Shown: positions 1-8,301, counted from the first letter of the stretch. The stretch is 64,000 bases of DNA from Gryllotalpicola daejeonensis (GCF_039538145.1 NZ_BAABBV010000001.1:1612001-1676000), one strand, 5' to 3'. Notes: generated by a model not told the origin, from the sequence alone. Made by a program: numbers and translations.

Positions 1-82
1 TGCGACCGACACCGTAGATGTACGTCAGTGCGATCTCCACGCGCTTCTCGCGCGGGATGTCAACGCCTGCAAGACGTGCCAT
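1..82 (-). CDS. rpsM: 30S ribosomal protein S13, N-terminal part
   Basis: This is the 5' end of rpsM, cut by the window edge. The visible N-terminus reads MARLAGVDIPREKRVEIALT, the conserved S13 start that contacts the 30S head and subunit bridges. It begins the alpha-operon part of the supercluster and follows rpmJ by about 190 bases. Only 27 codons are visible, so nothing can be said about the C-terminal tail. Confidence 0.97.
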   Translation of the reverse strand, partial: MARLAGVDIPREKRVEIALTYIYGVGR

Positions 83-241
83 GTTGGCTTTCTCCTGTAA
101 GTGAGTGGAGGTGTGGAGCAGAGCCGGTGCCCGGGCCTCCAACCCGAGGTGTCCCCGACGAATCGGTTCTGGCTCTGCCTGTTCTGTGTGAAGTTATGAA
201 GTCTTCGAAGCTGCGGGCTTAGCCCTGGCAGTGCTTCTTGA

Positions 242-259
242 CGCCCGGCAAGCCGGGCG
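242..259 (-). other. Intercistronic hairpin between rpmJ and rpsM
   Basis: Perfect inverted repeat: CGCCCGGC at 242-249 and GCCGGGCG at 252-259. It can form a 7-bp stem with a CAAG/CTTG loop just downstream of the rpmJ stop. No U-tract follows, so an RNA-processing or stabilising element is more likely than an intrinsic terminator. The function is inferred only. Confidence 0.35.
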
Positions 260-270
260 AAGCGACCCGC

Positions 271-387
271 TTATCCCTGCCGTTGCTTGTGGCGCGGGTT
301 CGACGAGCAGATGACCATGACCCGGCCGTTGCGGCGGATGATCTTGCAGTGCTCGCAGATGCGCTTGACTGAGGGCTTGACCTTCAT
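271..387 (-). CDS. rpmJ: 50S ribosomal protein L36
   Basis: A 38-residue protein beginning MKVKPSVKRICEHC. It is a component of the large subunit near the peptidyl-transferase centre. The zinc-ribbon ligands are present (C11, C14, C27, H33), so this is the zinc-binding (C+) form. Its length is normal. It lies between infA and rpsM, the usual actinobacterial order, and it is too short for routine ORF calling. Confidence 0.97.
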   Translation of the reverse strand: MKVKPSVKRICEHCKIIRRNGRVMVICSSNPRHKQRQG

Positions 388-456
388 TGAGTTGTTTCCT
401 TCGCTGTCATCGTGCGCCTCCCTGGCAGGGAGGGCCGTTACTTGTGCAGCGAACTC

Positions 457-678
457 CTACTTGTAGCGGTAGACGATGCGGCCGCGGGTCAGGTCGTAAG
501 GGCTCAGCTCGACGATCACGCGGTCCTCGGGGAGGATGCGGATGTAGTGCTGACGCATCTTGCCGCTGATGTGGGCAAGAACCTTGTGACCGTTGGTCAG
601 CTCAACACGGAACATCGCGTTGGGCAGAGCTTCGATCACAGATCCTTCGATCTCGATGACGCCGTCTTTTTTGGCCAT
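457..678 (-). CDS. infA: Translation initiation factor IF-1
   Basis: A 73-residue single OB-fold protein that binds the 30S A site during initiation. The N-terminus MAKKDGVIEIEG and the motif KMRQHYIRILPEDRV are diagnostic, and the length is exactly the family norm. It sits upstream of rpmJ and rpsM. The roughly 190-base gap on its 5' side, after the aminotransferase-like gene, is long enough to hold its own promoter. A TACGAT hexamer near 788-793 (minus strand) is a possible -10 without a convincing -35. Confidence 0.98.
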   Translation of the reverse strand: MAKKDGVIEIEGSVIEALPNAMFRVELTNGHKVLAHISGKMRQHYIRILPEDRVIVELSPYDLTRGRIVYRYK

Positions 679-871
679 AACCTACTGTCGCTAAAAGGTC
701 GGAATTCGCTGTTCGTGCGGGGGATGAAGATGCCTTGAACGTTGCACGACGCGCACCCTGAAACGGGCGCAAGACACCAAAGATCAATCGTACCCGAAGT
801 GTTCCCATAACGCGAGTTGGGGTCTACACTCGCTTGGCTCGTCGGCGTGTCGCTGCGGCGTCGCCGCGCCG

Positions 872-1765
872 CTACTCGCGGCGCGCGAGCAGGCCGGCGT
901 TGAGCCGGTCACTGAATTCCCGGTCGACGGCGATCGGATGCCCGTCGACCTCGGTGATCGGGGAAGCGAGCTTCACACTCGACAGCAGCCAGACTCCGTC
1001 GGAATCCCTGAGCTCATCAACCGTGACCAGGCGGTCCTCCGTGTCGAATCCCCACTGCTGCGCCAGCGCGAATGCGCTGAGCTGCGTCGTGCCGGGCAGG
1101 ATGCCGATGTCGGTCTTCGGGGTCACCAGGGTGTTCCCGCGGCGCAGCAGCACGGACGACTGCGGCGCCTCCATCACGTAGCCGTCCGACGAGACGTAGA
1201 TCGCGTTGTCGGCCCCGCGGCGCGCCGCCTCACGCAACGTCGCCATGTTGACGGCGTACGACAGCGTCTTGGCGCCCGGCAGCAGCCAGGGCGCGTGCTC
1301 GGAGAGGTCGTGCCGGTAGCCGCGGTCGAGCGTGACCACCTTCCACCCCTCGGTGCGATTGCTGAAGTCGTCATCGGCGACGGTTGCAATGAGCCAGCCG
1401 GTCGGTCGGTTCGCGCCCTCGATGCCGCGCGACAGCACGAGCTTGATGCCGCCCTGCCTGTCGGTCGGCAGCGCGGCGCCGGCGATCTTCATCGCGACGC
1501 GCCACTGCTCGAGGTTCGGGGCGGGCAGCTCGAGCAGCTCCGCCGAGTTCGCCAGGCGCCAGAAGTGCGCGTCGACCGCCTGCGGGTAGCCGTCGAGCAC
1601 GCCGAGCGTCTCGAAGACGCCATCGCCCCGCGTGGCGGCGAGATCGGTGCCGAGCACGATCGGCTCGTCGGGCCCGACGCGGCGGACGGTGGCCTCCCAC
1701 CCGCCGGCGGGCTCGGGAGCGTCGGCTGCGGCGACCTCGAGGGCGAAGACGATCGGTTCAGGCAT
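872..1765 (-). CDS. Aminotransferase class IV (4-amino-4-deoxychorismate lyase-like)
   Basis: A 297-residue PLP-dependent fold-type IV enzyme. The family is either branched-chain/D-amino-acid aminotransferase or aminodeoxychorismate lyase (PabC), which releases p-aminobenzoate and pyruvate for folate synthesis. The Schiff-base lysine is about K166 in the motif PGAKTLSYAVNMATLREA, followed by SSDGYVMEA with the cofactor-contacting glutamate near residue 199. The ATG at 1765 is chosen because GGAGGGG lies seven bases upstream and the protein starts MPEPIVFALEV; the longer upstream frame only runs antiparallel-frame through map. It sits between map and infA, an uncommon guest in the spc operon. 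PabC-like function is likely but not proven; a BCAT-like role is the alternative. Confidence 0.8.
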   Translation of the reverse strand: MPEPIVFALEVAAADAPEPAGGWEATVRRVGPDEPIVLGTDLAATRGDGVFETLGVLDGYPQAVDAHFWRLANSAELLELPAPNLEQWRVAMKIAGAALPTDRQGGIKLVLSRGIEGANRPTGWLIATVADDDFSNRTEGWKVVTLDRGYRHDLSEHAPWLLPGAKTLSYAVNMATLREAARRGADNAIYVSSDGYVMEAPQSSVLLRRGNTLVTPKTDIGILPGTTQLSAFALAQQWGFDTEDRLVTVDELRDSDGVWLLSSVKLASPITEVDGHPIAVDREFSDRLNAGLLARRE

Positions 1766-1854
1766 GCGGTCCCCTCCATCTGCCGGCTTCGCCGTCAGGC
1801 TATGCGAAGTCACTGCGTCACCGCTCCCTGCTCCTGGTCCATGCTCGGCTACGG

Positions 1855-2691
1855 CTACGCGATCGGTGTCGGCGTGATGCCGTAGGGGGCGAGCCCGGCG
1901 GCGCCGCCGTCGGCGGCGGTCAGCACCCAGATGCCGTCTTTGTGGACGGCCACGCTGTGCTCCCAGTGGGCGGCGGCGGAGCCGTCCTCTGTCACGACCG
2001 TCCAGCCGTCGTCGCGCACATAGGTGTCGGCGCTGCCGAGCGTGACCATCGGCTCGATGGCGACGACGAGGCCCGGCCGCACCTCGGGACCGCGCTGGCG
2101 CACGGCGTAGTTGAAGACCGGCGGGTCCTCGTGCATCGAGCGGCCGATGCCGTGGCCGATGTAATCGGTGAGGATGCCGTAGTCGCCCTGCGACTCGATG
2201 TACTCCTCGATCGCCGCACCGACCTCGTTGAGGTGCTTGGCCGAGTACAGCTGCGCGATGCCGCGCCACAGCGACTGCTCGGTGACGCGGTTCAGCTCAC
2301 GGCGCGCCGCGACCTCATCGGGGCGAGCCGGGTCGTCGAGGACGAAACTGCGCGCGGCGTCGCCGTTCCAGCCCTGCGGCGAGATGGCACCGGAGTCGAT
2401 CGAGATGATGTCGCCTGCAGTGACCACGGCGGAGCCGGGGATGCCGTGCACGACCTCGTCGTTGATCGACGCGCACACCGTGTGGAAGTAGCCGTGCTCG
2501 AGCTTGAAGTTCGACTTCAGGCCGCGCGCCTCGATGGCACGTTCCGCCGCGGCGTCGAGCTCGAGCGTCGTGACGCCCGGCGCGAGAAGAGCCTCGACGG
2601 CGTCAAGGCTCGCCGCGGTCGCGAGCCCGGGCTCGATCATGAGCCGCAGCTGGGCGGGCGACTTGTAGATGGACTTGCGGAGCGAGCGCAT
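1855..2691 (-). CDS. map: Methionine aminopeptidase, type I
   Basis: A 278-residue dinuclear metalloprotease that removes N-terminal methionine from nascent chains. The pita-bread ligands are visible: the substrate-site His in HGIPG (about residue 82), Asp in SIDSGA (about 99), Asp in NGDAARSF (about 111), His in GHGIGRSMHEDP, Glu in AIEPMVTLG and Glu in EHSVAV. The start MRSLRKSIYKSPAQL is chosen as the normal family N-terminus; longer frames run into adk. It follows adk by 10 bases, in the common secY-adk-map order. Confidence 0.95.
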   Translation of the reverse strand: MRSLRKSIYKSPAQLRLMIEPGLATAASLDAVEALLAPGVTTLELDAAAERAIEARGLKSNFKLEHGYFHTVCASINDEVVHGIPGSAVVTAGDIISIDSGAISPQGWNGDAARSFVLDDPARPDEVAARRELNRVTEQSLWRGIAQLYSAKHLNEVGAAIEEYIESQGDYGILTDYIGHGIGRSMHEDPPVFNYAVRQRGPEVRPGLVVAIEPMVTLGSADTYVRDDGWTVVTEDGSAAAHWEHSVAVHKDGIWVLTAADGGAAGLAPYGITPTPIA

Positions 2692-2701
2692 GAAATCGCG
2701 G

Positions 2702-3334
2702 TTACGCCGCAGCGGAGCCGGGGCGACGGATGCCGCGGGCCTCGAGCCCCTCGTGAATGCGCTCGGCGACCTCGTCGATGGTGCCGAGGCCGTCGACCGT
2801 GACGAGCAGGTCACGACCGGCGAACACGTCGATCAGCGGCGCGGTCTGCTCTTCATAGACGTCGAGTCGGTGGCGGATGACCTCTTCGGTGTCGTCCGCG
2901 CGGCCCTGGTCGGCGGCGCGCTTCAGCAGGCGCTCGACGACGTGCTCGGTGTCGGCGGTGAGCTGCACGACCGCGTCGAGCTGCGTGCCGCGCGCGGCCA
3001 GCCACTCGTCGAGGAACGCGACCTGGCCCGTGGTGCGGGGGTAGCCGTCGAGCAGGAACCCGTTCGCCGCGTCGGGCTGGGACAGGCGGTCGGCGACGAT
3101 CTCATTGGTGAGCTCGTCGGGCACATACGCGCCGGTGGAGGTGATCTGCTTCACCTGCAGGCCGAGCGGCGTCTCGTTCTTGATGTTGTCGCGGAAGATG
3201 TCACCGGTCGACACGGCGGGGATTCCGAGGGCCTGGGCGATGAAGACCGCCTGCGTTCCCTTGCCGGCGCCAGGGGGGCCGACGATCAGGAGCCGCGCTC
3301 CCCCGTGCGTGTTCTCTGCGATGGCTTCCGTCAT
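2702..3334 (-). CDS. adk: Adenylate kinase
   Basis: A 210-residue nucleoside-monophosphate kinase that interconverts ATP plus AMP with two ADP. The P-loop is GPPGAGKGTQ near residues 19-28, the AMP-binding region is STGDIFR, and the motif DGYPRTTGQ is present. The lid is short, without the zinc tetracysteine, as is common in Actinobacteria. The start ATGA overlaps the secY stop by four bases, so translation is coupled. The residues before the P-loop form a short leader (MTEAIAENTHGG). Confidence 0.97.
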   Translation of the reverse strand: MTEAIAENTHGGARLLIVGPPGAGKGTQAVFIAQALGIPAVSTGDIFRDNIKNETPLGLQVKQITSTGAYVPDELTNEIVADRLSQPDAANGFLLDGYPRTTGQVAFLDEWLAARGTQLDAVVQLTADTEHVVERLLKRAADQGRADDTEEVIRHRLDVYEEQTAPLIDVFAGRDLLVTVDGLGTIDEVAERIHEGLEARGIRRPGSAAA

Positions 3335-4653
3335 CGAAGCAACCCTTCGTAGTGCCGCTGCTGAAGTTGCGAGTCGATCTGCTTCACCGTCTCAAGGCCG
3401 ACGCCGACGATGATCAGGATCGACGTCCCGCCGAACGTGAAGTTGTTGCTGGCGCCCAGCAGCGCGAAGGCGACAAGCGGGATGAGTGCGACCACAGCCA
3501 GGTAGATGGAACCGGGCAGCGTGATGCGGGTCAGCACGTAGTCGAGGTATTCGGCCGTCGGGCGCCCGGCGCGGATGCCGGGGATGAATCCCCCGTACTT
3601 CTTCATGTTGTCGGCGACCTCTTCCGGGTTGAAGGTGATCGCGACGTAGAAGTAGGTGAAGCCGACGATGAGCAGCGCGTACAGCAGCATGTAGAGCGGG
3701 TGGTCGCCGCGGGTCAGGTAGTTCGTGACCCAGGTGACCCATGCCGCGGGGGCCTTGCCGGCCGCCGGCTGGCTGAACTGCGCGACGAGAGCCGGCAGGT
3801 ACAGCAGCGACGAGGCGAAGATGACGGGCACGACGCCGGCCATGTTCACCTTGATCGGGATGTAGGTGTTGTTCCCGCCGTAGGTGCGGCGCCCGATCAT
3901 GCGCTTCGCGTACTGCACGGGGATGCGTCGCTGCGACTGCTCGACGAAGACGACGGCGCCGACCACGACGACGCTGATGAGCAGCACGAGCAGGAAGGTG
4001 CCGATGCCGTTGCTCTGCTCGATGGCCCAGAACGAAGTCGGGAACTGCGCGGCGATCGACGTGAAGATCAGCAGCGACATGCCGTTGCCGATGCCGCGCT
4101 CGGTGACGAGCTCGCCGAGCCACATGATGAGCCCGGTGCCAGCGGTCATGGTGATGACCATGAGCAGGATCGCGTACCAGCTGGTGTCGGTGATGATGTT
4201 GGAGCACTCGGTCGCGCTCGTCGTGCCGAACAGCGCACCGCTGCGGGCCACGGTGATCAGGGTCGTCGACTGCAGGACGCCCAGCGCGATGGTGAGGTAG
4301 CGGGTGTACTGCGTGAGGCGGGCCTGCCCGGACTGGCCCTCTTTGTAGAGCGTCTCGAAGTGCGGGATCACGACGCGCAGCAGCTGCACGATGATCGACG
4401 AGGTGATGTACGGCATGATGCCGAGCGCGAAGATCGAGAGCTTGAGCAGCGCGCCGCCGGAGAACAGGTTGACGAGCTCATAGAGGCCGGTCGTGCCCTG
4501 GTTCGCGTTCAGACACGCCTGGACGTTGCCGAAGTCGACATACGGCGAGGGGATGAACGACCCCAGGCGGAAGATGGCGATGATCGCAAGCGTGAACAGG
4601 AGCTTCTTGCGAAGGTCGGGCGTGCGAAATACCCGCACGATGGCGCTGAACAA
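3331..4653 (-). CDS. secY: Protein translocase subunit SecY
   Basis: A 440-residue, ten-helix integral membrane protein that forms the Sec translocon channel with SecE and SecG. The start (MFSAIVRVFRTPDLRKKLLFT) and the cytoplasmic loops RRIPVQYAKR and the NPEEVADNMKKYGGFIPGIR region are characteristic. Its length is normal. It follows rplO, with about 100 bases between containing a hairpin, and overlaps adk by four bases. That matches the secY-adk-map arm of the spc operon. Confidence 0.98.
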   Translation of the reverse strand: MFSAIVRVFRTPDLRKKLLFTLAIIAIFRLGSFIPSPYVDFGNVQACLNANQGTTGLYELVNLFSGGALLKLSIFALGIMPYITSSIIVQLLRVVIPHFETLYKEGQSGQARLTQYTRYLTIALGVLQSTTLITVARSGALFGTTSATECSNIITDTSWYAILLMVITMTAGTGLIMWLGELVTERGIGNGMSLLIFTSIAAQFPTSFWAIEQSNGIGTFLLVLLISVVVVGAVVFVEQSQRRIPVQYAKRMIGRRTYGGNNTYIPIKVNMAGVVPVIFASSLLYLPALVAQFSQPAAGKAPAAWVTWVTNYLTRGDHPLYMLLYALLIVGFTYFYVAITFNPEEVADNMKKYGGFIPGIRAGRPTAEYLDYVLTRITLPGSIYLAVVALIPLVAFALLGASNNFTFGGTSILIIVGVGLETVKQIDSQLQQRHYEGLLR

Positions 4654-4682
4654 GGGTTTGTCCTGCTTTCGATAATGAGAGA

Positions 4683-4708
4683 GGGCCGGTGGCTTTCACC
4701 ACCGACCC
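4683..4708 (-). other. Hairpin between rplO and secY
   Basis: Arms at 4683-4692 and 4699-4708 can pair over ten base pairs with one G-U wobble and a six-base loop, in the spacer between rplO and secY. No U-rich tail follows, so a processing or stability element is favoured over a terminator. The role is inferred. Confidence 0.35.
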
Positions 4709-4757
4709 CCTACTTTACGTCAGTTGCGGTTACCGCTCTGACCGTGCCCTGAAGGGC

Positions 4758-5303
4758 TTACTTGATCGAGCCGCCGGCCGCGACGATCTTCTGCTCGGCC
4801 GAGCCGGAGACCTTGTCGACGGTCACGTTGAGCTTCACGGCGATGTCGCCGGTGCCGAGAACCTTGACCTTCTCGTTCTTGCGAACTGCGCCCTTGGCCA
4901 CGAGGTCGGCGACGGTCACGTCGCCGCCCTGCGGGTAGAGCTCGGCGAGCTTCTCGAGGTTCACGACCTGGTACTCGACGCGGAACGGGTTCTTGAAGCC
5001 GCGCAGCTTCGGCGCGCGCATGACCGAGTTGAGCTGGCCGCCCTCGAAGCCGGGGCGCACCTGGTAGCGCGCCTTCGTGCCCTTGGTACCGCGACCTGCG
5101 GTCTTACCCTTCGAACCCTCACCACGGCCGACGCGGGTGCGGTCCTTCTTGGCACCTGCGGCGGGGCGCAGGTGGTGCACCTTCAGAATGCTGATGCGCT
5201 CTGCCGGGGCCTCAGTCTTCGCTGCAGCGGCCTTCGTCGAGGTCGCCTTCTTGGCAGCGGGCTTCTTCGCGGCGGTCTCGTCCGCCTTCTTCTCGTCAGC
5301 CAT
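4758..5303 (-). CDS. rplO: 50S ribosomal protein L15 with an N-terminal Ala/Lys-rich tail
   Basis: A 181-residue L15, a late-assembly large-subunit protein. The conserved core starts near residue 36 (ISILKVHHLRPA) and includes RVGRGEGSKGKTAGRGTKGTKAR. The first 35 residues are an extra Ala/Lys-rich, histone-H1-like extension; bacterial L15 is normally about 145 residues. The start is supported by direct coupling to the rpmD stop at 5303 (one-base junction). The extension probably binds RNA or is disordered (inference). Confidence 0.96.
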   Translation of the reverse strand: MADEKKADETAAKKPAAKKATSTKAAAAKTEAPAERISILKVHHLRPAAGAKKDRTRVGRGEGSKGKTAGRGTKGTKARYQVRPGFEGGQLNSVMRAPKLRGFKNPFRVEYQVVNLEKLAELYPQGGDVTVADLVAKGAVRKNEKVKVLGTGDIAVKLNVTVDKVSGSAEQKIVAAGGSIK

Positions 5304-5485
5304 TAGTCGATCTCCTCAACCTTCACCAGGTGAGCGACGGTACGCACGTAACCGCGGTTCTGTGCGTTGTCCTCACGGACGACGACATCGCCGATGCGCT
5401 TGAGCCCGAGGCTGCGCAGCGTGTCGCGCTGGTTCTGCTTCTCACTAACCTTGCCCTTGATCTGGGTGACCTTGAGCCGCGCCAT
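5303..5485 (-). CDS. rpmD: 50S ribosomal protein L30
   Basis: A 60-residue small large-subunit protein starting MARLKVTQIKGKVSEK and containing the family motif LGLKRIGDVVVREDN. Its length is normal. It is linked by one-base junctions to rpsE upstream and rplO downstream, which points to translational coupling. Confidence 0.97.
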   Translation of the reverse strand: MARLKVTQIKGKVSEKQNQRDTLRSLGLKRIGDVVVREDNAQNRGYVRTVAHLVKVEEID

Positions 5486-6204
5486 TAGGCACCTGCCTTC
5501 GCTGCAGCGGCAGCCTCAGCTGCCTGAGCCTCGGCACGCAGGATGCGGGCCGGCACGACCTCGTCATAGTCGAGACCACGACGGGCGGCGACGGCGCGCG
5601 GCTCCTCGAGGCTCTTCAGGGCCTCGACGGTGGCGTGCACGATGTTGATGGTGTTCGACGAACCGAGCGACTTGCTCAGCACGTCGTGGATGCCGGCGCA
5701 CTCGAGCACCGCACGGGCCGGACCACCGGCGATAACACCGGTACCCGGGGCGGCGGGGCGCAGGAGCACCACACCGGCAGCGGCCTCACCCTGGACGGGG
5801 TGCGGAACGGTCGCGCCGACGCGCGGGACGCGGAAGAAGTTCTTCTTGGCCTCTTCGACGCCCTTCGAGATCGCCAGCGGCACCTCGCGGGCCTTGCCGT
5901 AGCCGACGCCGACCAGGCCGTTGCCGTCACCGACGACCACGAGGGCGGTGAAGCTGAAGCGACGACCACCCTTCACGACCTTCGAGACGCGGTTGATGGT
6001 GACGACGCGCTCCAGGAACTGGCTGCGGTCGTCATTGCGCGAACCGCGCTCGTTGCGGCCACCGCGGTCGCCGCGGCCGCCGCGACGGCTCTCTCGAGTG
6101 TCGCGCGTGAGCGTGTCGCTGCCGGCAGCGGTCTCGACCGGCTTCTCTGCAGTCGTCGCCGTGTCAGTCACGTCCTGCCCCTTCTTGATGTTTTCGTCGG
6201 TCAC
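5485..6204 (-). CDS. rpsE: 30S ribosomal protein S5 with an extended N-terminus
   Basis: A 239-residue S5, needed for decoding accuracy and the mRNA entry tunnel helicase activity. The canonical core starts near residue 61 (SQFLERVVTINRVSKVVKGG), with the double-stranded-RNA-binding-like motif and the C-terminal domain following. The first 60 residues are polar, with an Arg/Gly-rich stretch (RRGGRGDRGGRNERG) resembling RGG RNA-binding tails. The start overlaps the rplR stop by four bases (ATGA), which supports it. It is longer than the roughly 165-200 residues usual in bacteria. Confidence 0.96.
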   Translation of the reverse strand: MTDENIKKGQDVTDTATTAEKPVETAAGSDTLTRDTRESRRGGRGDRGGRNERGSRNDDRSQFLERVVTINRVSKVVKGGRRFSFTALVVVGDGNGLVGVGYGKAREVPLAISKGVEEAKKNFFRVPRVGATVPHPVQGEAAAGVVLLRPAAPGTGVIAGGPARAVLECAGIHDVLSKSLGSSNTINIVHATVEALKSLEEPRAVAARRGLDYDEVVPARILRAEAQAAEAAAAAKAGA

Positions 6205-6560
6205 AGGTCCAGCCCACCTTCACGTGCGCCGTCTGCGATGGCCGCGACGCGACCCGCGTACTTGTTGCCACCGCGGTCGAACACGACGGCCTCGATGCCT
6301 GCGGCCTTGGCGCGCTCGGCGACCAGCTCGCCGACGCGGCGGGCCTTGGCGGTCTTGTCGCCCTCGAACGCACGCAGGTCGGCCTCGAGGGTCGACGCCG
6401 AAGCGAGCGTGTGGCCGATCGCGTCATCGACGACCTGCACGAAGACGTGACGGGCCGAACGGGTGACGACGAGACGGGGACGGGCGGCGGTGCCGACGAC
6501 CTTCTTGCGGAGGCGGAGGTGGCGGCGGCCGCGGGCAGCAGTCTTGCTGTTGTTAGCCAT
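6201..6560 (-). CDS. rplR: 50S ribosomal protein L18
   Basis: A 119-residue 5S-rRNA-binding protein. The basic N-terminus (RGRRHLRLRKKVVGTAARPRL) and the core VFVQVVDDAIGHTLASAS and FDRGGNKYAGRV are characteristic. It lies two bases after rplF and overlaps rpsE by four bases. Its length is normal. Confidence 0.97.
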   Translation of the reverse strand: MANNSKTAARGRRHLRLRKKVVGTAARPRLVVTRSARHVFVQVVDDAIGHTLASASTLEADLRAFEGDKTAKARRVGELVAERAKAAGIEAVVFDRGGNKYAGRVAAIADGAREGGLDL

Positions 6561-6562
6561 GG

Positions 6563-7099
6563 TTACTTACCAGCCTTTCCGGCCTTGCGACGCACGACCT
6601 CGCCGGCGTAGCGGATGCCCTTGCCCTTGTAGGGCTCAGGCTTCTTGATCTTGCGGACGATCGCAGCGGTCTCGCCGACCAGCTGCTTGTCGATGCCGGT
6701 GACGGTCACCTTGTTGTTGCCCTCGACCGAGAACGTGATGCCGGCGGGGGCATCGACGGTGACGGGGTGCGAGAAGCCCAGCGCGAACTCGATCGACGAG
6801 CCCTTCTGAGCGACGCGGTAACCGGTACCGACGATCTCGAGCTGCTTGGAGTAGCCCTGGGTCACGCCGACGATGTTGTTGTTGATGAGGGTGCGGGTCA
6901 GGCCGTGGAGCGAACGCGAGTTGCGCTCGTCGTCCGGGCGGGTGACGAGAACCTGGTTCTCTTCGATCTTGACCTCGATGGGGCTCGCCACGTTGAGCGA
7001 CAGCTCACCCTTGGGGCCCTTGACGGTGACGGCCGAGCCGTCGATCTTCACATCGACCCCTGCGGGGATGTCGATGGGCAGTCTTCCAATACGCGACAT
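6563..7099 (-). CDS. rplF: 50S ribosomal protein L6
   Basis: A 178-residue two-domain protein at the base of the L7/L12 stalk that contacts the sarcin-ricin loop. It starts MSRIGRLPIDIPAGVDV and ends with the conserved IKKPEPYKGKGIRYAGE motif and a basic tail. Its length is typical. It sits six bases downstream of rpsH. Confidence 0.98.
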   Translation of the reverse strand: MSRIGRLPIDIPAGVDVKIDGSAVTVKGPKGELSLNVASPIEVKIEENQVLVTRPDDERNSRSLHGLTRTLINNNIVGVTQGYSKQLEIVGTGYRVAQKGSSIEFALGFSHPVTVDAPAGITFSVEGNNKVTVTGIDKQLVGETAAIVRKIKKPEPYKGKGIRYAGEVVRRKAGKAGK

Positions 7100-7105
7100 C
7101 TTCGA

Positions 7106-7504
7106 TTACCACACGTAGGCGAGGACTTCCCCGCCGACGCCCTTCTTCTCAGCCTGGCGGTCGGTGAGCAGACCGGAGGAGGTGGACAGGATGGCGACAC
7201 CGAGGCCACCGAGAACGGTGGGGATCTCAGTCGACTTCGCGTAGACGCGCAGGCCGGGCTTCGAGACGCGCTTGATGCCGGCGATGGAGCGCTCGCGGTT
7301 GGGGCCGAACTTGAGCTCCAGCGTGAGGGTCTTCCCCACGCGAGCGTCAGCGACGGCCCAGTCGGCGATGTAGCCCTCTGCCTTGAGGATGTCGGCGATG
7401 TTCGCCTTCAGCTTCGAGTGGGGCATCGACACGGTGTCGTGGTACGCGGAGTTCGCGTTGCGCAGACGCGTGAGCATGTCTGCGACGGGATCAGTCATGG
7501 TCAT
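7106..7504 (-). CDS. rpsH: 30S ribosomal protein S8
   Basis: A 132-residue 16S-rRNA-binding protein that acts early in assembly and represses the spc operon translationally in enteric bacteria. The start MTMTDPVADMLTRLRNANSA and the C-terminal rRNA-binding motif STSSGLLTDRQAEKKGVGGE are diagnostic. It is preceded by an unusually long spacer (7505-7710) that lacks rpsN/rpsZ. Confidence 0.98.
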   Translation of the reverse strand: MTMTDPVADMLTRLRNANSAYHDTVSMPHSKLKANIADILKAEGYIADWAVADARVGKTLTLELKFGPNRERSIAGIKRVSKPGLRVYAKSTEIPTVLGGLGVAILSTSSGLLTDRQAEKKGVGGEVLAYVW

Positions 7505-7591
7505 GACTAGTGATTCCTTTGTTCACCAGGTTTCGCCGGCCGTTACACGAGCGGCGACCTGTGGTGGTGGGGCGAAGCGGATGCCTCGCCC

Positions 7592-7704
7592 GGTCCTCCC
7601 GTGAAGGGAGTAGACCCGCGGAAGGCGGGGCTTGCGCCGGCATCCCTCGATGCTTGGCACAAACCCCGCCATCTTAGCGGTCGTTCCTGAGTGCGCGACT
7701 CAGG
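7592..7704 (-). other. Three consecutive hairpins in the rplE-rpsH spacer
   Basis: The 206-base gap holds three inverted repeats. One at 7686-7704 has 7-bp arms CCTGAGT/ACTCAGG and follows the rplE stop directly. One at 7624-7670 has 11-bp arms with one G-U wobble and an inner GCATC/GATGC stem. One at 7592-7616 has CTCCC/GGGAG arms extended by GGTC/GACC. None has a U-tract. The region is where rpsN or rpsZ commonly lies, but no S14-like frame exists. The structures may control operon processing or S8 feedback (inference). Confidence 0.45.
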
Positions 7705-7710
7705 GGACGG

Positions 7711-8301
7711 TTACGCAGCCTGGTCGTTCGACTTGAACGGGAAGCCGAGCGCGCGCAGCAGGGCGCGACCCTCGTCGTCCGTCTTCGCCGTGGTGACCAC
7801 GGTGATGTCGAAGCCGCGCACGCGGTCGATCTTGTCCTGGTTGATCTCGTGGAAGATCGACTGCTCCTGCACACCGAAGGTGTAGTTGCCGTGGCCGTCG
7901 AACTGACGGTCCGACAGACCGCGGAAGTCGCGGATGCGCGGCAGCGCGAGCGACAGCAGGCGGTCCAGGAACTCCCAGGCGCGGTCGCCGCGGAGCGTGA
8001 CGTGAGCGCCGATGGCCTGACCCTCGCGCAGCTTGAACTGCGCGATGGACTTGCGCGACTTGGTGACCTGCGGCTTCTGGCCGGTGATCAGCGTCAGGTC
8101 GGCGATGGCGCCGTCGATGATCTTGCCGTCACGGGCGGCCTCGCCGACACCGGTGTTCACGACGACCTTGACGAGGCCGGGAACCTGGTGCGGGTTGGTG
8201 AAACCGAACTGCTCCTTGAGAGCAGGCGCGATCTCGCTCTTGTACTTCTGCTTGAGGCGGGGCTGGATCTTGCCAGCCTCCGCAGCAGTGGTGTCAGTCA
8301 T
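7711..8301 (-). CDS. rplE: 50S ribosomal protein L5
   Basis: A 196-residue 5S-rRNA- and tRNA-contacting protein of the central protuberance. Conserved segments are VPGLVKVVVNTGVGEA, TGQKPQVTKSRKSIAQFKLREG and FGVQEQSIFHEINQDK. Its length is slightly over the usual 180-187 because of a short N-terminal leader. It overlaps the rplX stop by one base. Confidence 0.98.
   Translation of the reverse strand: MTDTTAAEAGKIQPRLKQKYKSEIAPALKEQFGFTNPHQVPGLVKVVVNTGVGEAARDGKIIDGAIADLTLITGQKPQVTKSRKSIAQFKLREGQAIGAHVTLRGDRAWEFLDRLLSLALPRIRDFRGLSDRQFDGHGNYTFGVQEQSIFHEINQDKIDRVRGFDITVVTTAKTDDEGRALLRALGFPFKSNDQAA

Noticed and set aside
1765..2269. Longer start for the aminotransferase class IV gene
   Set aside because: The extra 168 codons run in another frame of map and read as an Arg/His-rich shadow; ATG 1765 has a clear Shine-Dalgarno.
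7530..7675. A 47-codon minus-strand frame starting ATGGCGGGGTTT in the rplE-rpsH gap
   Set aside because: It has no ribosome-binding site, no S14 zinc ribbon or other family feature, and it runs through the hairpins; treated as non-coding.
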